DNA of 51,678 nt from Clostridia bacterium (GTDB taxonomy: Bacteria > Bacillota > Clostridia > Christensenellales > Aristaeellaceae). The stretch covers positions 1 through 51,678 of the forward strand of contig JAFUTW010000039.1 of assembly GCA_017484085.1 (NCBI GenBank), in the 5' to 3' direction. The notes under the pieces were generated by a model, which was not told the DNA's origin, ran no database searches, and saw only the letters and a program-made list of their open reading frames with translations. Shown in pieces: positions 32,559 to 40,088 of this stretch (within the stretch, counting starts at the first letter, position 1; the number at the start of each line of letters is the position of its first letter). The position numbers were made by a program, and so were the translations under genes.

Positions 32559-33100
32559 TTGCCATCGGAGCCGTGGAGACGCACAGCATCCCTCTGGGCG
32601 TGCTGTCCGGCGACCAAATGCTGAAGACCGCGCAGGTGGATTTGATCGAGGCGCAGACGACGTGCCCGGGCAAATACATCGTCATCATCTGCGGCGAGGT
32701 GGCCGCGGTCAGGAGTTCGGTCCAGGCGGGCATTGAGGCGGCGGGCGAGACCCTCGTCGACAGCCTGGTCATCCCGAACATCGACGAGCGTGTGGTGGCC
32801 GCCATGGCCGGTGCCTGTCCGGCGGACGGCGTACAGGCGGTGGGCGTGCTGGAAACCTTTTCGCTGGCCAGCTGCATCAACGGGGCGGACGCGGCGGTGA
32901 AGGCTGCGGACGTGGAGCTGATCGAGGTGCGCCTGGGGCGCGGCATGGGCGGCAAGTCCTTCTTCGTGGTCACCGGAGAGGTGGCTGCCGTGGAAGCGTC
33001 CATCCGCGCGGCTGAAGCGCTTTCGGGCATGGAAGGGCTGATCGCTTCCCGCGTCGTCATCCCGTCGCCCCATCCGGATCTGATTACCGCGCTGATGTAA
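32555..33100 (+). CDS. pduT: PduT-like trimeric shell protein (BMC-T) with iron-sulfur cysteine
   Basis: 181 residues with two tandem BMC domains (about 3-85 and 93-181). TCPGKYIVI carries Cys37, equivalent to the pore cysteine of PduT that holds a [4Fe-4S] cluster. It would form a pseudohexameric tile that passes electrons through the shell, with PduS as partner; the translational overlap supports this. Confidence 0.92.
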   Translation: MIAIGAVETHSIPLGVLSGDQMLKTAQVDLIEAQTTCPGKYIVIICGEVAAVRSSVQAGIEAAGETLVDSLVIPNIDERVVAAMAGACPADGVQAVGVLETFSLASCINGADAAVKAADVELIEVRLGRGMGGKSFFVVTGEVAAVEASIRAAEALSGMEGLIASRVVIPSPHPDLITALM

Positions 33101-33145
33101 GGCAGCGGATCAAAGAGAAAAACCAAGCAAAGGAGTTACCCTACC

Positions 33146-33436
33146 ATGAAAGAAGCATTGGGCATGATCGAAACGCGGGGCCTGGTCGGCTCCATTGAAG
33201 CGGCGGATGCGATGGTGAAAGCGGCGAACGTCCATCTCATCGGCAAAGAGCACGTGGGCGGCGGTCTCGTGACCGTGATGGTGCGCGGCGACGTCGGTGC
33301 CGTCAAGGCGGCGGTGGAAGCCGGCGGCGCTGCAGCAAAGCGCGTGGGCGAACTCATCTCCGTGCATGTGATCCCGCGCCCGCACGGCGACGTCGAAGCG
33401 ATCCTCCCCAACCTGCCGGAGCTGCATGAAGCCTGA
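33146..33436 (+). CDS. Hexameric shell protein (BMC-H), copy 1, PduA-like
   Basis: 96 residues, a single BMC domain: [21 protein letters not shown] start, pore loop GKEHVGGG (about 34-42) and the VIPRPH edge motif. It makes the flat hexamers of the shell; the pore admits small polar substrates. A strong AAAGGAG precedes it. It is nearly identical to the next gene apart from the first residues, a Glu/Val change in the pore loop and the C-terminal tail. Confidence 0.95.
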   Translation: MKEALGMIETRGLVGSIEAADAMVKAANVHLIGKEHVGGGLVTVMVRGDVGAVKAAVEAGGAAAKRVGELISVHVIPRPHGDVEAILPNLPELHEA

Positions 33437-33490
33437 GCGGGTCGGATGATACAAATCACAACAAACAGCGACAGCTGAAAGGAGCACACT

Positions 33491-33766
33491 ATGGAAAAGC
33501 AGGCATTGGGCATGGTAGAAACCAAGGGTTTGGTCGGTTCCATCGAAGCGGCGGATGCGATGGTGAAGGCGGCAAACGTCCATCTCATCGGCAAGGTGCA
33601 CGTGGGCGGCGGCCTCGTGACCGTGATGGTGCGCGGCGACGTCGGCGCGGTGAAGGCCTCCGTTGAGGCGGGCGGCGCTGCAGCAAAGCGCGTGGGCGAA
33701 CTCATTTCCGTGCACGTGATCCCGCGCCCGCATGATGATGTGGAGGCTATCCTGCCCCATCTGTAA
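33491..33766 (+). CDS. Hexameric shell protein (BMC-H), copy 2, PduA-like
   Basis: 91 residues, a single BMC domain with pore loop [11 protein letters not shown] and protein identity with copy 1 is very high, so this is a recent tandem duplication. The Glu to Val change beside the pore could alter permeability. GAAAGGAG precedes the ATG. Confidence 0.95.
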   Translation: MEKQALGMVETKGLVGSIEAADAMVKAANVHLIGKVHVGGGLVTVMVRGDVGAVKASVEAGGAAAKRVGELISVHVIPRPHDDVEAILPHL

Positions 33767-33826
33767 GCGGCGGGACAAAAGCGGGGGATTCGGGCTACTG
33801 AATAACAGACGGGTGAGTGATGCGCT

Positions 33827-34846
33827 ATGACCATTCGGGAAATTGCTGCGCTGGCGGGCGTTTCGCCTGCCGCGGTATCCCTTGTCATCAACCATAAAAA
33901 AGGCGTTGGCGAAGAGACGCGCCGGCGCATACAGGGGGTTATGGATGAGTACGGCTACAGCCCTGCCGCACCGCGGCGGCAGGCTGCCCGTTTCCGTCTC
34001 ATGGTCATCAAATTTCGCGCACACGGCATTGCGCTGGAGGAAAACCAGGGCTTCATCGCTTCCATCATCGACAGGATCGACAGCGAGTGCCGCAGGCTCT
34101 CCTTCGATCTCATGACGTGCAACTGCGAGGCAAAAACGGCGGCGGAGACCATCCGCACGCTGATGGAGAACCGGCCGGACGGCGTCATCGTCATCGGCAC
34201 GGAGCTGCGGCAGGAGGCTTACGGCCTTCTGCGCCTCATCACGGTCCCGACGGTCGTCCTGGACAACAACATCCTGATGGAAAACGTGGATACGGTGGTC
34301 ATGGCAAACCGGGAACTGATGGCCAGGCAGGTGCGCTACCTGTACGGCCTGGGCTACCGTGAGATCGGGTACTTCAAGTTCAAGCAGCCCGTCAACAACT
34401 GCGATGAGCGCTACGAGGGCTATCTTTCGGAGCTTGCGCGCCTGGGGCTCGCGGCCCCGGAGCCCATCCTGCTGGAGCCGACGGTGGACGGCGCCTTTGA
34501 GGATATGAAGAACCTCATCCGCAGCGGCGCGTACATTCCCCACGGCGCGGCGCTTGCGGACAACGATACCGTCGCGATCGGCGCCATCAAAGCGATCCGC
34601 GAGGCGGGATACCGGATCCCCGAGGATTTCTCCATCGTGGGCTTCGACGACATCCCGTTTTCCGCGGTGACGATGCCGGCGCTGACGACCATGCGCATCT
34701 CCCGCTCCCAGATGGGGACGCTCGCGGTGGATCTCATCCGCAAGCGCGTCAAGCATCCGGAGTGGCCGGGCATGCACATGCAGATCGGCGGAAAGCTCAT
34801 CGAGCGCGCGAGCGTGCGGCCGATTGAGGCGGGAGGAAAAGGCTGA
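33827..34846 (+). CDS. LacI-family regulator inside the microcompartment operon
   Basis: 339 residues. The helix-turn-helix IREIAALAGVSPAAVSLVINHKKGV (3-27) and a sugar-binding domain ending in VGFDDIPFS are clear. It lies between the BMC-H and BMC-P genes, on the same strand, 1 base before the next gene, so it is co-transcribed. It is the best candidate to bind the palindrome at 21973 and control both the operon and the divergent importer in response to a pathway sugar. Confidence 0.88.
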   Translation: MTIREIAALAGVSPAAVSLVINHKKGVGEETRRRIQGVMDEYGYSPAAPRRQAARFRLMVIKFRAHGIALEENQGFIASIIDRIDSECRRLSFDLMTCNCEAKTAAETIRTLMENRPDGVIVIGTELRQEAYGLLRLITVPTVVLDNNILMENVDTVVMANRELMARQVRYLYGLGYREIGYFKFKQPVNNCDERYEGYLSELARLGLAAPEPILLEPTVDGAFEDMKNLIRSGAYIPHGAALADNDTVAIGAIKAIREAGYRIPEDFSIVGFDDIPFSAVTMPALTTMRISRSQMGTLAVDLIRKRVKHPEWPGMHMQIGGKLIERASVRPIEAGGKG

Positions 34847-34847
34847 T

Positions 34848-35171
34848 ATGCTGGTCGGTCGGGTGACGGGTGCGGTCATCAGCACCAACAAGGTGGAGAG
34901 CCTGCGCGGCACGAAGATGCTGATCGTGCAGCCGGTCGCGCTGGATACGCTCGTGATGTCGGAGGATTACGTCATCTGCGTGGACGACGTGGGCGCGGGG
35001 CTGGGGGATCTTGTCTTCTGCGCTTACGGCAGCTCCGCCAGGCAGTCGGACACCTCCAAGAAGGTGGCGTCCGACTACAGCATCTACGGCATCATCGACT
35101 CCATCGACATGCGCGGACAGAGGACCTACGACAAGGCAAAGGAGACGGCGGCATGCAGTTGGCAAGAGTGA
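34848..35171 (+). CDS. Pentameric shell vertex protein (BMC-P), copy 1
   Basis: 107 residues of the EutN/CcmL/PduN family: G-R-V-T-G-x-V-x-S-T-x-K start, LIVQP, VDDVGAGLGDLVFC and GIIDSID. Such pentamers cap the shell vertices. Start at 34848 after GGGAGG. It overlaps the next gene by 19 bases. Confidence 0.92.
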   Translation: MLVGRVTGAVISTNKVESLRGTKMLIVQPVALDTLVMSEDYVICVDDVGAGLGDLVFCAYGSSARQSDTSKKVASDYSIYGIIDSIDMRGQRTYDKAKETAACSWQE

Positions 35172-35455
35172 TCGGCAGCATGGTGAGCACGAGAAAGTGC
35201 GACAGGCTGGAAGGGCTGAAGCTGCTCGTGGCTGTCCCCATCGACATGGATACCTTCCGGGAGAAGGGCTCCCCGTTCATCACGGTGGATACGGTGGGCG
35301 CCGGGGAAGGTGAGATCGTCATGTGGGCGGGCGGAAGCTCCTCCCGGCAGACGGACCTGACGACGAACAAGCCCGTGGACAGCTCCATCGTGGGCATCGT
35401 GGATTTTGTGGATATCGAAGGGAAACGGGTCTACAGCAAGGGGCAGGAGACATGA
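35153..35455 (+). CDS. Pentameric shell vertex protein (BMC-P), copy 2
   Basis: 100 residues, same fold: ARVIGSMVSTRKCDRLEGLKLL, then VDTVGAGEGEIVMWAGG and GIVDFVDI. Only about as similar to copy 1 as to other family members, so an old paralogue. It overlaps copy 3 by ATGA. Confidence 0.92.
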   Translation: MQLARVIGSMVSTRKCDRLEGLKLLVAVPIDMDTFREKGSPFITVDTVGAGEGEIVMWAGGSSSRQTDLTTNKPVDSSIVGIVDFVDIEGKRVYSKGQET

Positions 35456-35742
35456 AGATCGCGAAGGTGACGGGCACGGTGGTCTCCACCATCAAATATG
35501 AGAAGTACCGCGGCATGAAGCTGCTGCGCGTGCGCCACCTCACGCTGGAAGGGGAACTGACGGGTGAGGAGCTCGTGGCGCTGGATGCTGCGGACGCGGG
35601 CGTGGGCGACATCGTCCTGGTCAACAACGACGGCGGCGCGGCGCAGATGGTCATGGGGGACAAGACGCTGATCGCCAGCGTGACCATCTGCGGGGTCATC
35701 GATTCGTACACCTGGCAGGGGCGTACGGTGCACTGCCATTGA
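35452..35742 (+). CDS. Pentameric shell vertex protein (BMC-P), copy 3
   Basis: 96 residues: AKVTGTVVSTIKYEKYRGMKLL, then DAADAGVGDIVLVNNDGGAA and VIDSYTW. The ATG at 35452 overlaps the stop of copy 2. Confidence 0.9.
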   Translation: MKIAKVTGTVVSTIKYEKYRGMKLLRVRHLTLEGELTGEELVALDAADAGVGDIVLVNNDGGAAQMVMGDKTLIASVTICGVIDSYTWQGRTVHCH

Positions 35743-35761
35743 GCGGAAGGGAGGGTTGGCG

Positions 35762-36025
35762 TTGAATCTGGGCAAGGTCGTGGGCAGCGTGGTCTGCACG
35801 GTGAAGACGCCGACGCTGGAAGGCATCAAGCTGCTGGTCGTCCGGCAGATCGTGAACGGACAGGAAAAGGGCCTCATCATCGCCTGCGACGGGACGCGTC
35901 AGGCGGGGATCGGGGATGTCGTTTACATGATCGGGCGCAAGGAGGCGGCGCTGATGCTGGACCTCAAGGATCCGCCGCCCAGCGACACCACCATCGCGGG
36001 CATCATCGACCCGGAAACGCTGTGA
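35762..36025 (+). CDS. Pentameric shell vertex protein (BMC-P), copy 4, with TTG start
   Basis: 87 residues: N-L-G-K-V-V-G-S-V-V-C-T-V-K, then DGTRQAGIGDVVYMIGRKEAA and AGIIDPE. The start is TTG 35762, 6 bases after GGGAGGG; the TTG at 35756 is too close to that site. Last gene of the operon, followed by a terminator. Confidence 0.88.
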   Translation: MNLGKVVGSVVCTVKTPTLEGIKLLVVRQIVNGQEKGLIIACDGTRQAGIGDVVYMIGRKEAALMLDLKDPPPSDTTIAGIIDPETL

Positions 36026-36060
36026 GGACCGGCTGCCGGAATCAATCAGAAATATGGAAA

Positions 36061-36110
36061 GCTCCCAGTCACCGGACCAGAGCCGGTGAAAGGGAGCCGT
36101 TTTATGTTTT
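36061..36110 (+). terminator. Terminator of the microcompartment operon
   Basis: GCTCCC and CACCGG (36061-36075) pair with CCGGTG and GGGAGC (ending 36097), followed by CGTTTTATGTTTT. Confidence 0.8.
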
Positions 36111-36120
36111 CGGATGCCTG

Positions 36121-36471
36121 TTACGCTTTCATCTGCTCCTCTGCCCATTTGTAAACTGATTCCAGCGCAGGGATCAGGGTCCTGCCTCTCTCTGCAAGGG
36201 AGTATTCCACCGTAGGCGGGATCGTGTTGTACTGCGTCCTGGTGATGAAGTGATCCTGCTCCAGTTCCCGAAGGCATTTGGTCAGCATCGTGGCTGTGAT
36301 GCCGACGACCTTGCGCTCCAATTCCCGGTAGCGCAGTGTCTGGTTTTCGGCATCGGCAATGTACCACAGGATGGGCAGCTTCCACTTCTGGCCGATCAGC
36401 CCCATCGCGTAGAGGATGGGGCACTGTGTTTCATAGATATTCTCTTCCTTCGGGAGGGGTTTTTTGTTCAT
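36121..36471 (-). CDS. HxlR-family transcriptional regulator
   Basis: 116 residues, winged helix of the HxlR type: CPILYAMGLIGQKWKLPILWYI (about 17-38) and RYRELERKVVGITATMLTKCLRELE are the family signatures. I start at ATG 36471, with GGAGG 5 bases upstream; two earlier in-frame ATGs lie in the operator. Divergent from the ene-reductase gene, which it probably controls, perhaps in response to electrophiles. Confidence 0.88.
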   Translation of the reverse strand: MNKKPLPKEENIYETQCPILYAMGLIGQKWKLPILWYIADAENQTLRYRELERKVVGITATMLTKCLRELEQDHFITRTQYNTIPPTVEYSLAERGRTLIPALESVYKWAEEQMKA

Positions 36472-36484
36472 GACGGCCTCCATA

Positions 36485-36501
36485 ACTATACTTTCCATAG
36501 T
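36485..36501. promoter_or_regulatory. Probable HxlR operator
   Basis: ACTAT and ATAGT, inverted around ACTTTCC, between the HxlR start and the divergent promoter. Short dyads of this kind are usual for HxlR proteins. Confidence 0.5.
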
Positions 36502-36522
36502 GACAAAGAATATTCTGCCTTC

Positions 36523-36550
36523 TTGTTTTTACTTTGCTGCTTATTATAAT
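36523..36550 (+). promoter_or_regulatory. Promoter of the ene-reductase operon
   Basis: TTGTTT (36523-36528), 16 bases, TATAAT (36545-36550), 42 bases before the start codon. Confidence 0.6.
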
Positions 36551-36591
36551 AGAGGCATTGGCATAAGTAAAGCATGAAGGAGCAATTCATC

Positions 36592-37623
36592 ATGAAGAAA
36601 ACATTTGAACAGATCAGACTGAAAAACCTGACGGCCGCAAACCGCCTGGTCCGTTCCGCTACCTGGGAGGGCATCGCCGGTCCGGACGGCGGCATTCCCG
36701 GGGAAGCCTATGAAATCTACAAAGAACTGGCCGGGGGCGGCGTTGGCGTGATCATCACCGGCTTTACCAGCGTGGCGCTCCACGATGACTACTTCGGCGG
36801 GATGATGCGCCTCAGTGACGATGCTTTGATCCCGCAGTATCAAAAGCTCGCACAGACCGTTCATGAAGGGGGATGTCCGGTTATTGCGCAGCTGGCGCTC
36901 GGCGCGTATTACCGCAATGCGGACGGACGGTATTTGCAGGTTGAGCCGGATGGTATGACCGAGGAGGAAATCCATCGGGTCGTCGGGCAGTTTACCGATG
37001 CGGCCATCCGGGCGGAGAAAGCAGGCTTTGACGGCGTACAGATCCACGCGGCGCATTTCTTCTTTCTGAGCCGCTTTATTTCGCCTGCGGTCAATCACCG
37101 GAGGGACGCGTACGGCGGAACGACGGAAAACCGCAGCAGGATCCTCCTGGAGATCCTGAAGGGGATCCGGGAGGCAGCCCCCTCTCTGCATATCACGATC
37201 AAGATCAACTGCAGCGATTTCACCTTCGGAGGGCTGGACGAGGAGGAGTGTCTTGCCATCTGCAGGCTGCTGGATGAAGCGGGGATCGATTCCATTGAGG
37301 TCAGCGGCAACGGCACTTCTGTCGCCGGGATCAGGGCGCATGCAAGCGAGGGATACTTTGCGTCTTCCGCCGCAAAGATTGCGGATGCCGTCTCCTGTCC
37401 CGTGATCGTCGTCGGCGGTTTCCGCAGTTTGGACACGATGGAGGCCGTGCTGAATCGGTCCAGGATCGAGATGATATCCCTGTCCCGGCCGCTGCTCAGG
37501 GAACCTGACCTTCCGGCAAAGATGCAGGCCGACCCGGGTACTGTATCGAAGTGCATCTCCTGCAACCGCTGCTATTCCTCTCCGGCCCACAGGTGCATCT
37601 TCCGGGGGAGGGACCTCAAATGA
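36592..37623 (+). CDS. Old-yellow-enzyme-family NADH:flavin oxidoreductase
   Basis: 343 residues, FMN TIM barrel of the OYE/2,4-dienoyl-CoA reductase family: LKNLTAANRLVRSAT start, HAAHFFFLSRFISP, NRSRILLEI and VVGGFRS. The C-terminus has C-I-S-C-N-R-C-Y and a further Cys, a remnant of or a real [4Fe-4S] site; the usual second NADH domain is missing. Reduces activated C=C bonds. AAGGAG precedes ATG 36592. It overlaps the next gene by ATGA and follows an HxlR regulator. Confidence 0.85.
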   Translation: MKKTFEQIRLKNLTAANRLVRSATWEGIAGPDGGIPGEAYEIYKELAGGGVGVIITGFTSVALHDDYFGGMMRLSDDALIPQYQKLAQTVHEGGCPVIAQLALGAYYRNADGRYLQVEPDGMTEEEIHRVVGQFTDAAIRAEKAGFDGVQIHAAHFFFLSRFISPAVNHRRDAYGGTTENRSRILLEILKGIREAAPSLHITIKINCSDFTFGGLDEEECLAICRLLDEAGIDSIEVSGNGTSVAGIRAHASEGYFASSAAKIADAVSCPVIVVGGFRSLDTMEAVLNRSRIEMISLSRPLLREPDLPAKMQADPGTVSKCISCNRCYSSPAHRCIFRGRDLK

Positions 37624-38507
37624 TGTTCCGGCTCAACGTTCCGACCCGGCGCGGTGTCGTGCTGAACGGCGTGCTCTTCCGTCAGGAGAAAAAGAAAACG
37701 GCAGATACGGTGATGATTGCCGTTACCGGGATCCACGGAAACTTCTACTCCAATCCCTTTTATTACAATATCGGCAATACGCTGAATGCCGGGGAGATCG
37801 ACTTCATCTATGCACAGACCAACGACGCCTTCGGAAGGATCGAGACGGTCAATGTGAACACCGGGAAAAAGGAAATCATCGGGTCGTGGAACGAACGGTT
37901 TTCCTATACGGACGAGGATATCGATGCTTACATGACATTTGCCGAACGGGAAGGCTATGCCCACGTCATTCTCGCCGGGCACTCTCTCGGCGCGAACAAG
38001 GTGATCTATTATCTCTCGCGGCATCACGATGAGCGGGCGGAGCATTTCTTCCTGCTCTCTCCGGCCAATTTGACCTATATGATGTCCGGCGTGACAGAGA
38101 GAGAAAAGCAGATCATTAAAGACCAGGTGGAACGCGGTGACGGCGGTAAGATGCTGCCGTTTCCCTTCATGGGCTGGGTGGAGTGCATCGCCGACACAGC
38201 CTATGATTGGCAGTTCTCGGGGTTGCTCAATAATGTGCATACAGCGGGAGACGGCGACTTTTCGCAGGCGGAAAGGATCACCCATACCGGTGCCCTGCTG
38301 GTGGGGACCTATGACAACTTTACGGACGGCGATCCGTCGGAGTTCCTGCGGAACCTGAATGCGCATATGCCAACGGCTTTGGAGAACCGGCTGATCTTCA
38401 TTGAAAAGACAGGCCACACCTATCAGATGAAGCACCAGGAGTTGGCGGATGACATCCTGCGTCAGCTTCAGGAATGGAGGAAAGAACAATGCCGTTCATT
38501 AAAGTGA
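37620..38507 (+). CDS. Alpha/beta-hydrolase (DUF1749-like)
   Basis: 295 residues. GHSLGANK holds the nucleophile Ser; GIHGNFYSNPF forms the oxyanion-hole region and a late TGHTYQ the catalytic His. Substrate unknown. Co-transcribed with the ene-reductase and MIF-like genes, which suggests a shared detoxification or small-molecule pathway. ATG 37623 is a possible alternative start. Confidence 0.75.
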   Translation: MMFRLNVPTRRGVVLNGVLFRQEKKKTADTVMIAVTGIHGNFYSNPFYYNIGNTLNAGEIDFIYAQTNDAFGRIETVNVNTGKKEIIGSWNERFSYTDEDIDAYMTFAEREGYAHVILAGHSLGANKVIYYLSRHHDERAEHFFLLSPANLTYMMSGVTEREKQIIKDQVERGDGGKMLPFPFMGWVECIADTAYDWQFSGLLNNVHTAGDGDFSQAERITHTGALLVGTYDNFTDGDPSEFLRNLNAHMPTALENRLIFIEKTGHTYQMKHQELADDILRQLQEWRKEQCRSLK

Positions 38508-38851
38508 AAGTGAGCTGTCCGGTTTCCGGCGAACAGGAAAGGGAACTGAAGAGCAGGCTGGGCAAAGCAATAGAATTGGTTCCGGGCAAAAGTGAGGAAT
38601 ACCTTCTGCTCGAATTTGAAGATCAGTGCCGCCTGTGGCTGCGCGGAGAGAATTCGGCGCCCATATCCTATATCGAGGCAGCTGTTTTCGGAAACGAGAG
38701 CCATGCCGGCTATCCGGCTTTTACCGCAGCTGCGGCAGAAATCTTTCAGGACGTTCTTGCTATTCCGCCGGAGAACCTGTATGTCAAATACGAGGACATC
38801 CTGGCGTGGGGCGCCGGCGGTCAGTATATCGACAGAAAAATGTTCGGGTGA
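38489..38851 (+). CDS. MIF-like tautomerase family protein
   Basis: 120 residues resembling macrophage migration inhibitory factor: Met-Pro start (the family's catalytic Pro1 after Met removal), a LLLEFEDQCRLWLRG strand and the ENLYVKYEDI region near the C-terminus. Enzymes of this fold tautomerise phenylpyruvate or similar enols. The start at 38489 follows AGGAAAGA; the gene lies inside the run begun by the ene-reductase. Confidence 0.75.
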   Translation: MPFIKVKVSCPVSGEQERELKSRLGKAIELVPGKSEEYLLLEFEDQCRLWLRGENSAPISYIEAAVFGNESHAGYPAFTAAAAEIFQDVLAIPPENLYVKYEDILAWGAGGQYIDRKMFG

Positions 38852-38856
38852 AGAGA

Positions 38857-39330
38857 ATGGGCGGGAAGATTACGGTAACGGTGTTCACCGACCCCATGAT
38901 GGGCCTCAGCTATGAAAGTGAGCCCATTATGGAACGACTGCAGAAGGAATATGCCGGCAGAATTGAATTCCGTTATGTGATGAGCCTGCTGGTGAAGGAC
39001 GTATCGGACTTCATGACCCCGGAGGAACGGGCAATGGGGCCGGAGGCGGGCATTCAGCGCTACTGCATGCGGCTTGCGGGCATCTATAAGAGCGAAGAAG
39101 CCATCGGCGGCCTGCCCATCAACATGGAAGGATTTCGCCTTTTTGATGCTGCTCACCGCAGTTCCCGTCCCCTCTGTCTGGCGTATAAAGCCGCGCAATT
39201 GACGGATCCGGGAAAGGCCGGCGGCAGCAGATTGACGGCAAGGCAGAACAGCGTCTTTTTCCGTCCGTCGTTATATTCCGAGAGAAGCCGGTCAAGTATC
39301 CGGCGTTTCTCCGCCTGCTCCGCATTATAG
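38857..39330 (+). pseudogene. Truncated DsbA-family (FrnE-like) protein gene
   Basis: The first 121 codons read as a DsbA-fold protein (VTVFTDPMMGLSYESEP start without a CxxC motif, LPINMEGFRLFD, CLAYKAAQLTDPGKA). Homologues continue for about 80-180 residues, but here at about 39219 the frame runs into the antisense of the next gene. The remaining 36 codons of open frame are therefore chimeric. This looks like a deletion or rearrangement junction, so I call it a pseudogene; a short product may still be made. Confidence 0.65.
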
Positions 39331-39611
39331 GCTTCCTCGCCGATTCTCTGGATTTTCTCCAGATCGGTCTTTTGGTTCATGTGTGTGATGAAAGAGTCGG
39401 CCTCATCAATATGCGCATATCGCTCGCACGGGTATTCCGGGCACCGGAAGCAATATTCCGGATTCCCGTGTTCCAGACTGCATCTGGCAATCGGACAGGA
39501 CTGATTTCCGAATCCGCAGCCTTCGCAATGCCCGGAGATATTCATCGAACACAATTTGCAGTTCAGTCCGCAGAGGAAAAGATACGGATTGTTTCTTATA
39601 AAATCTTTCAT
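39153..39611 (-). pseudogene. DUF3795-type cysteine-rich protein gene with replaced 3' end
   Basis: About 129 codons from 39611 read as a DUF3795-like protein rich in cysteines (CGLNCKLCSM, CEGCGFGNQSCPIARC, YCFRCPEYPC), probably metal-binding. After LFCLAVNLL (to about 39225) the frame enters the antisense of the truncated DsbA-like gene, so its own C-terminus is lost. It may still be functional because the Cys-rich part is intact. GAAGGAA precedes the ATG. Confidence 0.65.
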
Positions 39612-39676
39612 TCCGCGATTCCTTCATGATTCAGTCGTTCGGGGATGGTGAAAAGATATAGAAACGGTAAAGCAAT

Positions 39677-40087
39677 TCAGCCCGTATAGGCATCCTCGGC
39701 TGTATTGCTGAAATTCTGCTTTGCCAGCCATTCCCGCTCCTCGTCATTCTCCGGGATGTCGATGCGTTCGATTTTGAAGATGACAGGCCTCGTACCGTCG
39801 TTGCAGCAGGCGATCATCATGCGGTCATCGTTGATCCAGCCCTTCATGATGGAGCCGCCCTGCAGCGCCGTGTAGACATACCGGCTGACCGCATCCCACG
39901 CCTCGCCGCAGAATTTGCCGTTCATCAGGTGGTAGAAATCGTCCTGCTGCGGCGTGCGCTTGAGCAGGAAGGTGTCGCCCGGTTTGAAGAACGGGCATGG
40001 ACCGGACTTGGGGTCTGCCAGATACTGGGCCTGAAGGTCCGGAAAACATTTCGTTTCCAGTACGGTTATTCTGCATTCGTGCTGCAT
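39677..40087 (-). CDS. TIGR04076-family protein
   Basis: 136 residues: CRITVLETKCFPDLQAQYL start, GPCPFFKPGDTF, FCGEAWDAVSRYVYTALQGG and ACCNDGTRPVIFKIERID are characteristic of this small family of unknown function. It follows the radical SAM gene by 1 base and is co-transcribed. A decayed copy of its 3' end lies at 42117. Confidence 0.8.
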   Translation of the reverse strand: MQHECRITVLETKCFPDLQAQYLADPKSGPCPFFKPGDTFLLKRTPQQDDFYHLMNGKFCGEAWDAVSRYVYTALQGGSIMKGWINDDRMMIACCNDGTRPVIFKIERIDIPENDEEREWLAKQNFSNTAEDAYTG

Positions 40088-40088
40088 G

